Assembly: GCF_029873635.1 (NCBI RefSeq)
Contig: NC_080423.1
Span: 91,681,191-91,745,190, forward strand
Origin: Malania oleifera
Lineage: Eukaryota > Streptophyta > Magnoliopsida > Santalales > Ximeniaceae
Length of the DNA stretch: 64,000 nucleotides
Direction: 5' to 3'
The translations under genes and the position numbers were made by a program. Below, one piece after another: positions 1 to 12,962 of this stretch. The notes below the pieces were generated by a model. That model did no database searches. It saw only the letters and a program-made list of their open reading frames with translations, and was not told the origin of the DNA. The stretch's first letter is position 1. Each line of letters begins with the position of its first letter.

Positions 1-2560
1 TTGTGATGCATGTCAAATGGGTAAGCAAACAAAATCTAATTTTAAGAAAAAGAAATTTATATCTACCACTAGACCACTTGAAATGCTTCACTTGGATTTG
101 TTTGGTCCTAATTCTGTGCAAAGTCTTGGTGGTAAATCATATGCTTTTGCCTTTGTTGATGACTTTTCTAGGTTCACATGGGTGCTATTTCTCTTACATA
201 AAAATGAATCATGTGAACAGTTTACTAAGTTTTGTAGGAGAATTCAAAATGAAAAAGGCTATAAGATAACCCATATAAGAAGTGATAGAGGCACTGAATT
301 TAAAAATGAAGGCATAGAAAATTATTGTGACCTAGAGGGCATATCACATAATTTTTCTGCACATATGACCCCTCAATAAAATGGTGTGGTGGAAAGAAAG
401 AATAGGTTATTACAAGAAATGGGTAGAACTATGCTGAATGAACATAACTTACCTAAATATTTTTTAGCCGAGGCCATAAATACTGTTTGTTATGTCATGA
501 ATAGGGTGTTGATTAGACTGTCACTTAATAAAACTCGTTATGAATTGTGGAACAACCATAAACCTAATATTTCCTATTTTCATGTTTTTGGCTGTAAATG
601 CTTTGTACTTAGGGATAATGAACATCTAGGGAAATTTGATTCTAAATCTTATGAAGGCATTTTCCTAAGCTATGCTCTTAATAGTAAAGCATATAGGGTT
701 TTTAATAAAAGAACATTGACTGTCATTGAATCTATCCATGTCGTGTTTGATGAATCTAATTCATTTTCTAATAAAGATGATGAAGATGACATTGACATTA
801 GAAAATGTTTAGACAAGTTATCTATTGAAAACAATGCAAGTGAAAATTCAAAAGTAAATGATAAATCATCTGAAGATAATGACAATGAAAATGAAGTTCA
901 GGAGTTTCCTAGAGATTGGAAATTCATTAAGAACCATCATGTAGATCAAATCATAGGTGAACCATCCCGTAATGTAGCCACAAAATCTTCCTTGAAGAAC
1001 CTAGTGAGTCATTTTGCTTTTTTGTCCCAAGAAGAACCTAAAAATATTAAAGAAGTCATAGAGGATGAGTCTTGGGTGATGTCCATGCAAGAATAACTTA
1101 ATCAATTTGAAAGAAGTAGAGTGTGGACCCTGGTTCATAGGCCTAATGATCATACAATTATTGAAACTAAATGGGTATATAGAAATAAGAAAATGAGAAT
1201 GGAGTAATAACTAGGAATAAGACTAGACTAGTTGCCCAAAGTTGTAATCAAGAAGAGGGGATAGACTTTGATGAAACATATGCTTCTGTTGTTAGGTTAG
1301 AAGTCATTCGTATGCTACTTGCTTATGGCGCTTTTAAAAATTTTAAATTGTTTCAAATGGATGTTAAAAGCATTTTTCTAAATGGCTATATTAATGAAAA
1401 AGTATATGTAGAACAACCACCTGATTTTGAAAATCATAAATATCCAGATCATGTTTACTGGTTATCTAAAGCCTTATATGGATTGAAACAAGCTCTTAGA
1501 ACTTGGTATGAGAGACTTAGTGGTTTTCTACTAGAAAATGGGTTTACCCGTGGCAAGATTGACACTACACCCTTCATCAAATCCAAAATTGATGATATAC
1601 TTCTAGTTCAAATTTATGTTGACAAGATCATTTTTGAAGCAACCAATGATGAATTGTGTAATAAGTTTTCCAAATGCATGCAAAGTGAATTTGAAATGAG
1701 CATGATGGGTGAACTTAGTTTCTTTTTAGGGCTGCAAATAAAACAAGATGAATATGGAACTTTCATATGTCAACCTAAATATGTCAGAGACTTGCTAAAG
1801 AAATTTAATATGGAAGATTGTAAAATTCTTGGTACTCCTGTGAGTTCTTCCATTAAACTTGATAAAGATGAGCAAGGGATCCCTGTTGACGTGAAATTAT
1901 ATCGTGGCATGATTGGGAGTCTTCTATATCTCACTACTAGTAGGCCTGATATTATGTTTAGTGTGTGCATGTGTGCTAGGTTTCAGGTTGCTCCTAAGGA
2001 ATCTCATCTAATAGTAGTTAAACGAATCCTTAGGTATCTAGTTGGAACTATAGAGTTAGGACTATGGTACCCTAAGCATACTACCTTAAAATTGTAAGTT
2101 ATACTGATGCTGACTTTGCCGGTAGTAAAGTTAATAGAAAGAGTATCAGCGGCACTTGTCACTATTTAGGACAATCTCTCGTTTCTTGGTTCTCCAAGAG
2201 ACAAAATTCAGTTGTCTTATCCACAGCCGAAATAGAATATATTGCTGCTGAAAGTTGTTGTGCTCAAACTCTTTATATGAAACAACAACTTATGGATTTT
2301 GGATTGCACTATAATACAGTACCGATTAAATGTCATAATACTAATGTAATCAACATCTCTAAAAATCTTATCTCACATTCACGAACTAAACACATTGAAA
2401 TTAGACATCACTTCCTTCGTGATCATGTGCAGAAAAGGGATTGACTCTTGAGTTTGTATGCACTAATGAGCAATGGGCAGACATTTTCACTAAACCACTT
2501 CCATAAGATAGGTTCATATAAATTAGACGTGAATTAGGTCTCATGCATAGTAGAGATGCC
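1..2560 (+). pseudogene. Sirevirus-like Ty1/copia pol remnant (integrase, RT, RNase H)
   Basis: The left window edge cuts the element inside the integrase zinc region. Integrase residues are visible as LHLDLFGP, RSDRGTEF (normally DNGTEF) and VVERKNR. A stop interrupts integrase at about 377-379, another follows MSMQE at about 1094-1096, and a frame change precedes the RT. The RT reads from about 1312 to 2097 (FQMDVKSIFLNGY, LSKALYGLKQ, SRPDIMFSVCMCARF). Its active-site box is IYVDK at 1615-1626, so the second catalytic Asp is Lys. RNase H continues out of frame from 2097 to about 2500 (TDADFAGS, STAEIEYIAA). Wording of the RT and the long tail with several purine tracts fit the Sirevirus lineage. 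It is dead by stops, frameshifts and the missing RT Asp. Confidence 0.9.
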
Positions 2561-3124
2561 TCATAGATATTTCATAATTTGCATAAATTCAGGGGGAACT
2601 TTCAAATAATTTTTAAAGTCTAACAAATAATATAACTGTTGATATCTTTTATTGGCTTAGACTTTGTGAAATTAATTATATTTTGCAATGCATAATTCTC
2701 ATATTTACTGCATGATGATGATTACACTTATATTTTATATCTTAATCATATTAGAATTGTTTGAGTTGCCTAGTTGTGGATAAACAGTTAGGTCTTAAAT
2801 ACTCCAAACAGGTCATTTTTATATAGGAATTTTTGTGAAATGTCTTATTTTCAAATGACATGTTGCCGAAATTTTTAAAAATTCTCAAACTTCTCTTGTA
2901 TACAAATGATTCTTACCCATTGCCTTTTTTGCTGCTGCTAAAAGGGGGGATGAATAAAAGGGCAAAAAAAAAATTTGGTTAACTAGAAAATTGGGTTGAG
3001 TTGAAGTTGAACTTAAATGAAAAATTATTTAAAGTTTTACATAATGCACATTTTTAGGGGGAGCCTTCTAAGGTTATACCAATTTTTACATGATGTATTT
3101 GTCATCATCAAAAAAGGGGGAAAA
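2561..3124 (+). other. Sirevirus tail between pol and 3' LTR with multiple polypurine tracts
   Basis: There is no reading frame here. Purine tracts of the AGGGGGA type lie near 2590-2600, 3054-3063 and 3110-3124; the last abuts the LTR and is the likely plus-strand primer. Repeated polypurine tracts between pol and the LTR are a known Sirevirus trait. The rest is AT-rich and featureless. Confidence 0.7.
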
Positions 3125-6100
3125 TGTTGACCTTATAGGTCACACCCGATTTTGATAATGACAAATAATTAGGTATTTGATGGTTTTCAAGTGTTTGTGT
3201 AGGCTTAGATGAGCATCTCAAGGAATGACACTTGAAGCAACATGAAGACCCTGAAGATTTTAAGTTGTATTGCCAATTCAATTAATGTAATATGGGTCTG
3301 TAATAGTAACTAGGGATATGGTATGTATTACTTACCTACATATCATGCATATAGGATATATAGTAAGCTTAGTAAGACCATAGTATGACTCTAGGTCCCA
3401 ACACTCTCACATATATCATACAAAATACAGGAGTGTTAAAAATGCACTTCAATTGAATATTATTAGGGAAATTGAGAGAGCTTAGGTGACCAACCCCAAG
3501 AGTTCAAAACTCCTCACACGCCCGAATTGTTGAGAAGTAAACATTTGACTTAGGCTATCAGGCGACCGACCAAATTTGTGCATACCGTTTGTGGGCGCTC
3601 GAACCACTTGAAAAGGACATTTCATGAACTCGGGCTACCTAGGGATTTAGTTCAAATTGAGCCCCGAGCAACCGAACACACGAGTTTAGGCTACCGAACC
3701 TATGACTAGGCATCCGAATTTATGAAGAAATGTTTTTGACTTTGATTCGGGCCACCGAACTATAACTCAAGCGGCCGAACTGATTTTAAAGGCTTTTATT
3801 ATTGTGTCTGTTCGAGCGACCGAACCTCGTCGGGTTAAAATTTTTTTAATTGAGGTAAATACGGGTTAAGTTGGGTTAATTGTGTTTAAACAATTTGAAA
3901 CTTTTCTAAGAATTCCCAACGAATCCCAAACGGTTATAATTTTACCCTTGCCTATAAATATAGGCTCATTTGGAAGGATTAGCAATTTCATTAGCCAAAA
4001 ATTCTCTCTTTTGAAAATACTCTCTTTGTCCAAATAGTCTCAAATTTTCATTTCCTTGATACATTCTGAGATTGTGAGAGCATATTTAGAGTACTTGTGA
4101 TTGCTAGACTTTGCTAGAAACTCCCATTTGTGTGTTTGATTGTGATATTATTTTTGGGGAGTTTAGCTTAGGTTTATCCCACAGATTTTAATATTATAAG
4201 TCTTGTGTTGTGATAAACTAGTAAGCTTAGGATATTTGCATTGTTATTGCAAGTGTCCAATAGTTTTGATTTTTGTTGTGCAAAGATATTTTCAATAAGA
4301 AAAATATTTTCAAACTAGTAGTGTGCTTATTTCATTGAAGAAAATCTTCTTGAACTAGTTTGAATATTTGATTGATATCTTTGGAATATTGATTTGCTAT
4401 TGAACCGTGTTTTGCTTAAATTCCAAGATATTGCTTGTATTGAACACTTTTGAACATTTCACTGATTATACCATATTGAGTGTTGATAGCACAACTATTT
4501 GCATCACTGAGCTTATATTATATTCATATCATTTATGTGTATGTGACTGCACGTATGGGGTACACACCTGCTTTACATGAAAGCATAATCACTGTACCAG
4601 TTGATTGAGAAAATACTATTGTATTCCAGGTATAGCTTGAGAGGGCGGTAATCCAGCCTAGTAAGGATTGTGTGTAAAGGTTAAGGTCAGCCATGTGCTA
4701 ATTGACCTGGTTGTTTATGTAGTGACTCGAAGAATAATAGCGTTTTTAATAATAAGAGGGAGAGAAAATAGAAATAGAAATAGAAGGAGGCCGTAGACTT
4801 TGTCGATGAACGCTTCGCGTTCGTCGACGACGTTGTAATTTGGAGAAAATATTAAATAATCATAATTTCATAATTTTGCCAGGCTTCGTCGACGAACACA
4901 GGGTCTCGTCGACGAAGGTCTTCAAAATTTCATCTATGAACACAGGGTTTCGTCAACGAGAAAATACCGAGAGACGGTTCGGGGTGCTCTGAATTTTGTC
5001 GACGAACACAGGGTCTCGTCGACGAATTTTGTGAAGGGCTCGTCGATGAACCTGGCCCTATAAAAGGCGGGAAACCGAGATATTTCTCATTTTCTCTCGC
5101 CGCTCTCTCTCTCTCTCTCTCTCCTACGTCTCTCTCTCCCTTCTCTCTTCATTTTCGGCCCCACCAATCGCCGGATTGACGATCCGAAGCTACCACGATG
5201 CTCCTGGCAGAGTTCTCTACGCTTCTACTGGAGTGGATCGCGGGAAATCAGAGTTGGAAATCATCCCAAATTCAGGGTAAGCCCTTTTAGCCACTTTTTA
5301 GCCTCATGGCAGCTATAGGAAATAATGTAGGTAGGAAAATATTGATGTTTAGTTCTGACAAATATTGGTTTCAGGGTGTTTTGTAGGAGGCCCTGCGAGT
5401 GTCGGGCTAAAGTACAGTAGGGGCTTTTCGAAGTTAAGGTAAAGGAAATATGCTATGCTAGGAAATTTCTAAATATTATACAATTTATTTATTTACGAAA
5501 AATTACGTATTTTAGTATCGTGTGGCTTGTGATTATGTATATGGTACGGGGATATGTTTTACGAATTTAGTTTCTTGATTTTATGAATTTTAGTATTATG
5601 GTTATACGAACTTCAGCATCATGATCTTATGGATTTCAGTACCATGATTTGACGATATTTCAGTACCATGATTTTATGAATCTCAGTACCATGATTATAC
5701 GAATTCCAGTATTGCGAATATGCAATTCCATGTTATGATTATTCAGATTTTAGTACATTATGCAGCATCATGGTTATTTCAGTACTTCAGAATCATGGTA
5801 AATCAGTTAGTTATGTATAGAAATATATTATATGATATCAGACCCTGTTGGACTTGCAGTTACAGAGCACGGTACCGTTGCTACAGATACTATGTTACTT
5901 TACGAGTGCAACCACCTATTCAGATACACGTGGTAAAGTCGACCACCTAGGCCCTTGAAGAGGTTAGGCTCCCCATCCAGATATGGGTTGAGGTGGGCAG
6001 GTCGACTGACAGAGTTCAGTGATTTATTGCCAGTCAGGGTAAATCCAGCCTACGGGCCACACAACCTCGTCATGAGGGGCATGTCATGACACAGATAGCC

Positions 6101-7002
6101 ACAGGGAACAGTTTCAATTATTATCACATACGTACGGATTTACAGAAACAGGGACTCTACTTATGTACACTATAAGTATTTTGAATTATAACCATAATAC
6201 TAATATGTTAAGCAATAGGGAAAAGGGGTGGTGTGCTTTATTATTTGTACTGTACTTTTGTACTCAGTTATTCATGTTTATATGAAACAAATTTCATGAT
6301 ATATAGTAGCTTATTTGCCACACACTAGTAATAGCATATTTTCTCTTACTGAGCGTTGGCTCATCCCAGTGTTGCAATATTTTTCAGGTGATCCGGGTAG
6401 GCGAGCGGATCAGGCTCGCAAATAGAGGGCGTCTGTAGTGCCCCATCAGAGAGTGAGTATCATTTTTGGGAATGATTTTGTGTAGCCCTAGCTAGTTGAG
6501 GGCATTTTTGGGGATACAGTTATGTTGTATATATTGCAAAACATTTCAGAACTCTAGTATTGAATGTAATGGTTTAGGTTATGTTTATATGATTCTGCTT
6601 CTCGCTGCTTAGGTTAACACGATGGTATCAGAGTATGTTAATTGCTATTATGGAAAAAAAATCAATTAATTAAGTAGGTCGTTACAGTTTAGGTGCCGCT
6701 CCACCCGTTTAAGTGAGCATTATAGTGGTAATCTCTGTACTTGTTAGCTAAGGCGGGGATGTAGGCAATTTGCCGAACCTCGATAATACTTCTACGTATC
6801 ACTTCTCTTTATTGCTTTCTGGTGCATGCTTAGTTGATTAAATTGAATTATTTAATTTCTGCTACATATTACAATTGATTTATTTTACTTGCACTAGATT
6901 GACTTTAGGGTTGTGAATATATTGCTGTTAGGATACTGACCTAGAGCATTAATTCTAAAAATACCAATTCACCCCCCTCTTGGGATCACGGTAAAGCTAA
7001 CA
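3125..7002 (+). repeat. 3' LTR of the Sirevirus-like element, split by a nested solo LTR
   Basis: The LTR begins TGTTGACCTTATAGG directly after the polypurine tract and ends with a CACCCCCCTCTTGGG block followed by AAGCTAACA. The same tail is seen in the LTRs at 11128-13723 and 19158-21302. Without the nested insertion (4718-6686) and one copy of its target duplication it is about 1.9 kb. Its U3 has repeated GACCGAAC/GGCNACCGAAC words at 3540-3830. Its U5 carries GGATGTAGGCAATTTGCCGAACC (described here as a short block near 6758-6781). The 5' LTR lies outside the window. Confidence 0.8.
4718..6686 (+). mobile_element. Gypsy-type solo LTR with 5-bp target duplication
   Basis: The insert starts TGTAGTGACTCG and ends GGTCGTTACA (TG...CA). 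It is flanked by perfect GTTTA copies at 4713-4717 and 6687-6691. Length is 1,969 bp and there is no coding capacity, so it is a solo LTR left by LTR-LTR recombination. It carries CGTCGACGA palindromes (4820-5045), a TATA-like CCTATAAAAGG near 5051, a CT tract near 5103-5122, and a 'CTTACTGAGCGTTGGCTCATC' block (near 6346) typical of plant gypsy LTRs. Strand is inferred from the TATA and CT order. Confidence 0.88.
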
Positions 7003-7240
7003 CATAAGAAGGAAGTTCGTCGACGACGGAGTTAGCCTCGTCGACGAGCCTAAGATTTCAGAATTCCCAAAATTTCTCAGCATTCACTCGCCGACAAACC
7101 TCTGAATTTTGTTGCCGAGCTGTAGAAGGGACTTTGTCGACAAAAGAAGGAGCCTCGTCTAAACGAACCCTACTGATTTTTCCTTTTTAATTTCCCTTCT
7201 CTTTTCTTATTTATTTAATCCACATTTCTCAGGTCGATTT
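7003..7240. repeat. Gypsy LTR-like fragment with CGTCGACGA words
   Basis: Directly after the Sirevirus LTR the sequence carries GTTCGTCGACGACGG and CTCGTCGACGAGCC, then degraded versions (CTCGCCGACAAA, TTTGTCGACAAA). It resembles the palindromic part of the solo LTR at 4718-6686, but ends are not defined. Confidence 0.5.
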
Positions 7241-10010
7241 CTTACATTATAGATCATGCAAACACAATTTTTCTTGTAGTTATTTATGTCCAAAATCAAA
7301 ATATGACTAGAAAAATAAAACCATATAGATCCTAAGGATGTTGCAATTTAAATCAAGATCATATGGCTACATATATGATTGTGGCTAATCAACATATTTC
7401 AAATTAATATTTTCAATAAAATCATCACATTTAAGCACATGCCACAATGAATTCAAAACAGATCTAAGCCAAAAGTGTTGGTGAGCATAATAAGATGGAA
7501 TTTTAGATGCTCCCCCTTTCAATTTGAATTATAGCTTAGATGCAATGAACTGCTTATACTACCCAATGATTAATTTCATTAAGAATACTAATCAATATAA
7601 GCTATCATCTTAAATCACTTAAACAAACTATATTTATTAGTTATATTTATCACCTGATCAGTATAGTTGTCCCTATAGGCCACAAATGCATCAGAAATAT
7701 AGATATTAAGGCATACTATATTGCACATTACCGAGAACAATCCATATCTAATCATACAGCTTTACGAGTTGGATATGATGTTCAGGGTGTTCATAAGATC
7801 CTCAATATTCAAAAAGTTAAACATGTATGATGCATACCATAGGGATGGAGCTCAGCTCTCCTATATATGTTCTTATGCATGCATTTTCAATCTAAATATG
7901 AAGATTAGATATCCATTCACTGCACTGTCATCCTTTAAAATAAAGTCCAGCATGCAACATATTATAACGGTTCAGCACATGCTTACTGCATTTTGCATTC
8001 AATTTAGCACTTGATAGCCAACAAGGCTATACTCAGATAGTTATGTAATAATTACGTAGGACATAAAAGCATGCATGAAATCATAATTATTTAGGCACAT
8101 GGTTTATGGATTTTGATCATTTTGGTAAAAATATAACGAAATTTAGGCAGCATGCCGTCTGTAAATAGAACATTTTTACAAACCTGTATATCAAAAACAC
8201 GTGCACCAAATATCCTAGAAGTTTCTACAGCATGCAATTCACAAGTCACTGCATCAGCCATGTAGGTGGCATTCAGTTCAATTAGCATGCACTCCTAATA
8301 TCAACCACCAACATGCATTTCACAATACTGCATCAGCCATGCAGTTGGCGTTCTAGATTAAGCATGCAAAACAGTAGTCAATAATAGTTCATAAAACAAA
8401 TAAACCATCCATCAAATATATTTAATTGTTCAATACATTATGAATAATAATCTGCAATGTTGTCCACGTAAAGGCTTATGATCATAAAATATGAATATGA
8501 GAGCATTTAATTTATAGAACTATGAAGATAATGCTCCCCCTAAGATATGCGTTATACTCATTTTATGCCTTTTTCATTCATCAAGTAATTTAGCCAAGGC
8601 CCTAAATTTTCAATGATTTAAACTTAACTCTAGATGTATAGGCTTTAATGGACCAAAAAGTCACAATCAATATTCCTTCAATGAATAAATCCTATTTAGC
8701 CTCTTTTCATATGAATCTCAATGCGTGTGAGAGGCGCAAGTATGAATGGCTTTCGATTTAACTTCTCGTGCATAGGTTTCTCTAAACTTTATGTCTTATT
8801 CTAAATTGAAACCTAATGCAATCATCTTGGTCATTCAATACCATTTTAAGGATGCAAAGCTCTAAATGATTTGACTTAAAGTTTGAGAGCTTATGAAAGG
8901 AATTTGAATAAATAATCTTAAAGATTAAATCATGCATTAAGTTCAGAAGAGTACTTAGGAGGATTACGAATGGACCATATTCAAGATATGTTTGTTCAAG
9001 TGAATATGTCCAGACTATTTAGATGATGAGCACCAAGGAGTATATGAATATTTTTTAACAATGCTCTTTTGAGATTGGAAAGTATCCTTTTCAGATATGA
9101 TCATAATTTAGAATAAGGATACAAACCAATGAAAGAATGAATCTTTACCAGATATGATCATGATTCAGTAAAGAGTTCCTATGGAGGAGATGGTGAACCA
9201 AAATAGAGGGTTTTTATATTTTAAAGCTCAAAGGGAATATCTTAATATGACTTGATATACAATTTGAATCCCTTAGAGAATGCCCCTAATCAGATGGAGA
9301 AAGGATGATTTTCAATAAGCACCGGCAGAATAAGGAATTTATGATTAATAGTGCTTATGTCTAGAGTGATGACTAATATTTTGATTTAGACTTTTATATT
9401 CAAAAATTAGTTTAGGGTAAGATGATGTATAGTATGAGATGGACCCCTGAAACTCAATTATGTGCGATGGACAAAATAAGCTTAACTCGAGGAATTCATA
9501 TTTGAGCATGAGTTAAGCATTAAGAGTTATTAAGCAAGCAGAGATGCTTTTGTCCATTTGGAAGTGGATTTTATTCCAGCATGCTTTTGAGATATTATAT
9601 AAGATAATGATCTAAGGTTTTCATCTCAGAAAAATAAGGTTCTAGATATTTTAGCTAGATATGCTCTCAACCTTTACTTTGAACATTTCAAAGGAATGAA
9701 ATGAGTGATGGTGAGACCAGCGTCTCATTTAAGCAAATATTAACTCATTCCTTTTCAGTTCAAAGCTTGCACGTTGTAATCAACAATCTCATATTGTAAC
9801 CAACCATTATATATACATTAAGTTCAAATTGGATATCTTACTTGAATTTTCTTATTGGCTTGATTTTCTGATGGTTCTTAGTATAACAATATCGTATAGT
9901 GAATGCATATACTAAGATTTGACATTTTAAGCACACATCACTTCCTGAGCCTATAGTCATCACAACCTCTTATTCTAACTAATCCTAAGTTCTAAGGAAG
10001 AATAATGTGA
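7241..10010 (-). other. Non-coding internal remnant of a minus-strand Sirevirus-like element
   Basis: AT-rich, without recognisable pol on either strand. On the minus strand AGGGGGAGC purine tracts occur at about 7510-7517 and 8530-8537, as in the tail of the plus-strand Sirevirus, so this looks like the region downstream of pol of the element whose gag lies at 10011-10977. A run of CATGCA motifs lies at 7878-8368 with partly duplicated context. No 3' LTR of this element was found. Confidence 0.5.
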
Positions 10011-10977
10011 TTATGTAATACCTATTGGAACCCATTTTTCCTTTGGTTCTGAGGGGTTTGCTTTCCTAATTGTCCATGCCATTTTTCTAGTCTTTGCCTC
10101 TAGCACCTCTAAATTTACACGTGTATCTAATGTTCCCTTTCTTTCCAATGTATAAGCAAGTTTTATATGTACGTGAAAGGTTATACTTATTTGTTCTATT
10201 TCTACTAGAAGAAGCATGACGATGGGATTTATAAGTTGAATACGAAGCCTTTTTGAAAAGATTTTTCTTTTTAACTTCTAAGGGTTTATCATGATTATTC
10301 TTTTCATTTTTAGCTTTTGATGAACATCCTGAGTCATCTCCCATCTCTCCCTCCAGGCAGATAATTTTCAGTATTTTCTTAATCTTTTTATTCTCAAGGA
10401 TAGCATGATTTTCTTTTAGATCTTCTAATTGTTTTGCTAACCTTTTACTCTTGTTTTTCAAAAAGATTTTCTGCTTAGACATCTTGGTGGTAATCTTATG
10501 AGCATTAATAAATTTCTTTCAAGGATTCTCATAAGATGGCATAATTTTAGCATCATATACACTACATGATTCACTATCAGATTTATTACAATATTTATCA
10601 CAAGATTTAGAAGAATTTTCACAGGAGGCATCAGATGATTCATCACATGATATAACACAATCAGCACGAGAATAATCAACAAATACAGAGTGAGAATCAT
10701 ATACCTCTTCATCTGCTAAAGCTATTTTCCCATAATTTGGAGTGGCGGTCTCTTCTTTATTAGACACTCCATATCTCTTTTCGAACTCTTCCCACATTTT
10801 TTTTGCACTATTGCAGGTCATGATCTCATGAAGGATATTATACTCTAAAGCATAGTAAAATATATCCATGGCAATAGAATTAATTAAATCAAAATCATTT
10901 TTATTTACAGGAGCACAATTTCCTTTAGCAATCACCTGCCAGACCCTCCAATCCATAGATTTTATAAATATGCTCAT
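10011..10977 (-). pseudogene. Sirevirus-like gag remnant
   Basis: The minus strand reads a gag N-terminal part from about 10977 to 10519 (WRVWQVIAKGN, ILHEIMTCNSAKKMWEEFEK), a copia-type gag (UBN2-like) fold. In other frames it continues to a Lys-rich stretch with the degraded zinc knuckle CLYIGKKGNIRYTC near 10110-10165, then to NPSEPKEKWVP near 10030. At least two frame changes separate the parts. The primer-binding site and 5' LTR lie just upstream (11114-13723), in the order expected for a 5' end. Protease to RNase H are not recognisable downstream. Confidence 0.8.
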
Positions 10978-11113
10978 CCTTAACTTCTAGGCGGTGTAAT
11001 CGACCCTATAGAATAATGTAGGCCTGGTAAGAGATTGTCCATCACTGAATGTGGATACACCAATTTGAGTCATTGCGATCTTTAACATAAGCGGTTAAGC
11101 TTTTTGCAACAAG

Positions 11114-11125
11114 GCTTTGATACCA
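11114..11125 (-). other. tRNA-iMet-type primer-binding site
   Basis: On the minus strand TGGTATCAAAGC begins two bases after the LTR end. It matches the initiator-Met tRNA 3' end used by copia elements, with one difference from the usual TGGTATCAGAGC. Confidence 0.8.
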
Positions 11126-11462
11126 ATTGATATGAATGGTGTATTCCCAAGAGGGGGTGAATTGGGTATTTAAAAAATTCTTCCTAGGCTAGGTGTGTTC
11201 AATTTAAAACCACAGTCAGTATTTCACAACTTAGGATCTATCTAAGCAATTACCAATTCCATAGATATTGAGATATGCAAATATTTAAATCATACACAAC
11301 AATTTAAATATAGACATGCACGTGCTGGAAAGTAAATAGTATAGGGAAGAGAATAAGACAATTATTTTTATCGAGGTTCAGTCAATCCTACCTATGTCCT
11401 CACCTCAAGCTAACCAGCAAGAGGATTCCACTATTTGCTCACTTAACCAAGCAGAGTGACAT

Positions 11463-11730
11463 CGTTTACAATACTCCTTACGAGGCAGAGTCTCCTTAGC
11501 TCAATTATGGGGCTGAGCCACAACTAGTTCTCCTTACGAGGTGGAGTCTCCTCAGCTCAATTACGGGGCTGAGCCACAACCAATTCTCCTTACAAGGCAG
11601 AGTCACCTCAACTCAATTACAAGGCTGAGCCACAACCTATTTCTCCTTACGAGACAGAGTCTCCTCAACTCACCTAACCAGGTTAGAGCCAAACCGGTAC
11701 ACCTTATAGGATGGTATATTCCTCTTCAGG
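11463..11730 (-). repeat. Array of units of about 57 bp in the LTR
   Basis: About five imperfect units contain, on the plus strand, CTCCTTACGAGGCAGAGTC and GGGGCTGAGCCACAAC. The reverse complement occurs as a second array at 20600-20890 in another LTR. Unit spacing is continuous with no spacers, so it is a tandem repeat. Confidence 0.8.
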
Positions 11731-12962
11731 CCACACCTGGAATACAAAGATAATAATTTTTGTGTACAAAGATATAGTTCTACAAAAGCATATGAGTACA
11801 AATTGAAGCTCTAAAATGCACTCTCAGATGATATGATTTATGCTCAGTAGAGTATGATATTTTCTTAATAAACTTTAAGCAATATTTGAATAAAATGTGT
11901 ATAATAAAAGTTTCAAAGATTTAACCCCAATAAATATTTCTCCAAAAATATTTTTCAATAAGAGTGTAAGAGAACTTAGGGTTTTGCTTTCAAATGGTTT
12001 TTACCCAAAGAGATGTATATGATCTTTGATAAAAAAAATTAGGTGCACAATAAGCTTTCAAAGATCTTAAAATCTCAAATACTTTCTTCAAAAACAATAT
12101 TCAAAAATTTTGTTCAAAAAAGCTAGGGTTTTTGGCTCAAAAATAATTTTACAAACAAACACAAATGAGCCTTTTGATTTTGCAATAGATGTGCACCAAG
12201 ATTCACAAGCTATATGAAGTTTCCCCAAAAATATTTATCAAGAAAAATATGTAGGAGAAACTATATGCTTACTCTTAAAAAATGATTTTCAAGATAAAGT
12301 CTGAGTGAGAGTACGTAAATGCTTTCAAATGCTAAGAAATATGCCCACTAGAATGATTCTTCTACAAACTTCTAGAGCAATGAATTTGCTAAAGAAGAAT
12401 GTGAGAAATAAACAATGCTCTCTTTCAAAAATATTTTTCAAAGAAAAGGAAAAGAGAGTAACAATTTAAATACAAAATATTTGAGAGGATTTTTAGGCTA
12501 ATCTGCTTGCTAATTGAGCTAATAAAAGGGGTATATATAGAGTTTCTGAAAATATGACCATTTGGGGACACGGAGGACATTTTAAATTTGTTTAATTAAA
12601 ATTAATCATGTTTTTAGCGCTGAAAAAATAGGGCAACCCAAGAGGGTCGATCGACTAGCGAAGGTGCCGGTCGGCTTATCTTAAGCCAAAATTTGAATTT
12701 TTAAGGGCTACGATCAATTGAGAAAATGATTGGTCGGCTAACCATTGGCCAATTTGCAAAAGACCGATACTCAGTCAGCTGTCTTAATGACAGGTCCGCT
12801 GAGTGAACAGTGTCGGTCGACTAAGCCATTCTAAGGCTAAAAGGTCGGTCGGCTAGGACTACTCAATAGGCCAAAATATAAAGGTTGGTCAACTGAGCAT
12901 GTGCAGCATATTTAGGCTCGATCGACCGGGCTTAGAAAAAATACATTTTTAGCCTTAAGGCA

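Noticed and set aside
11463-11730. Regular repeats that could suggest a CRISPR-like array
   Set aside because: Units are contiguous without unique spacers, lie in an LTR of a plant element, and the inverse array occurs in another LTR.
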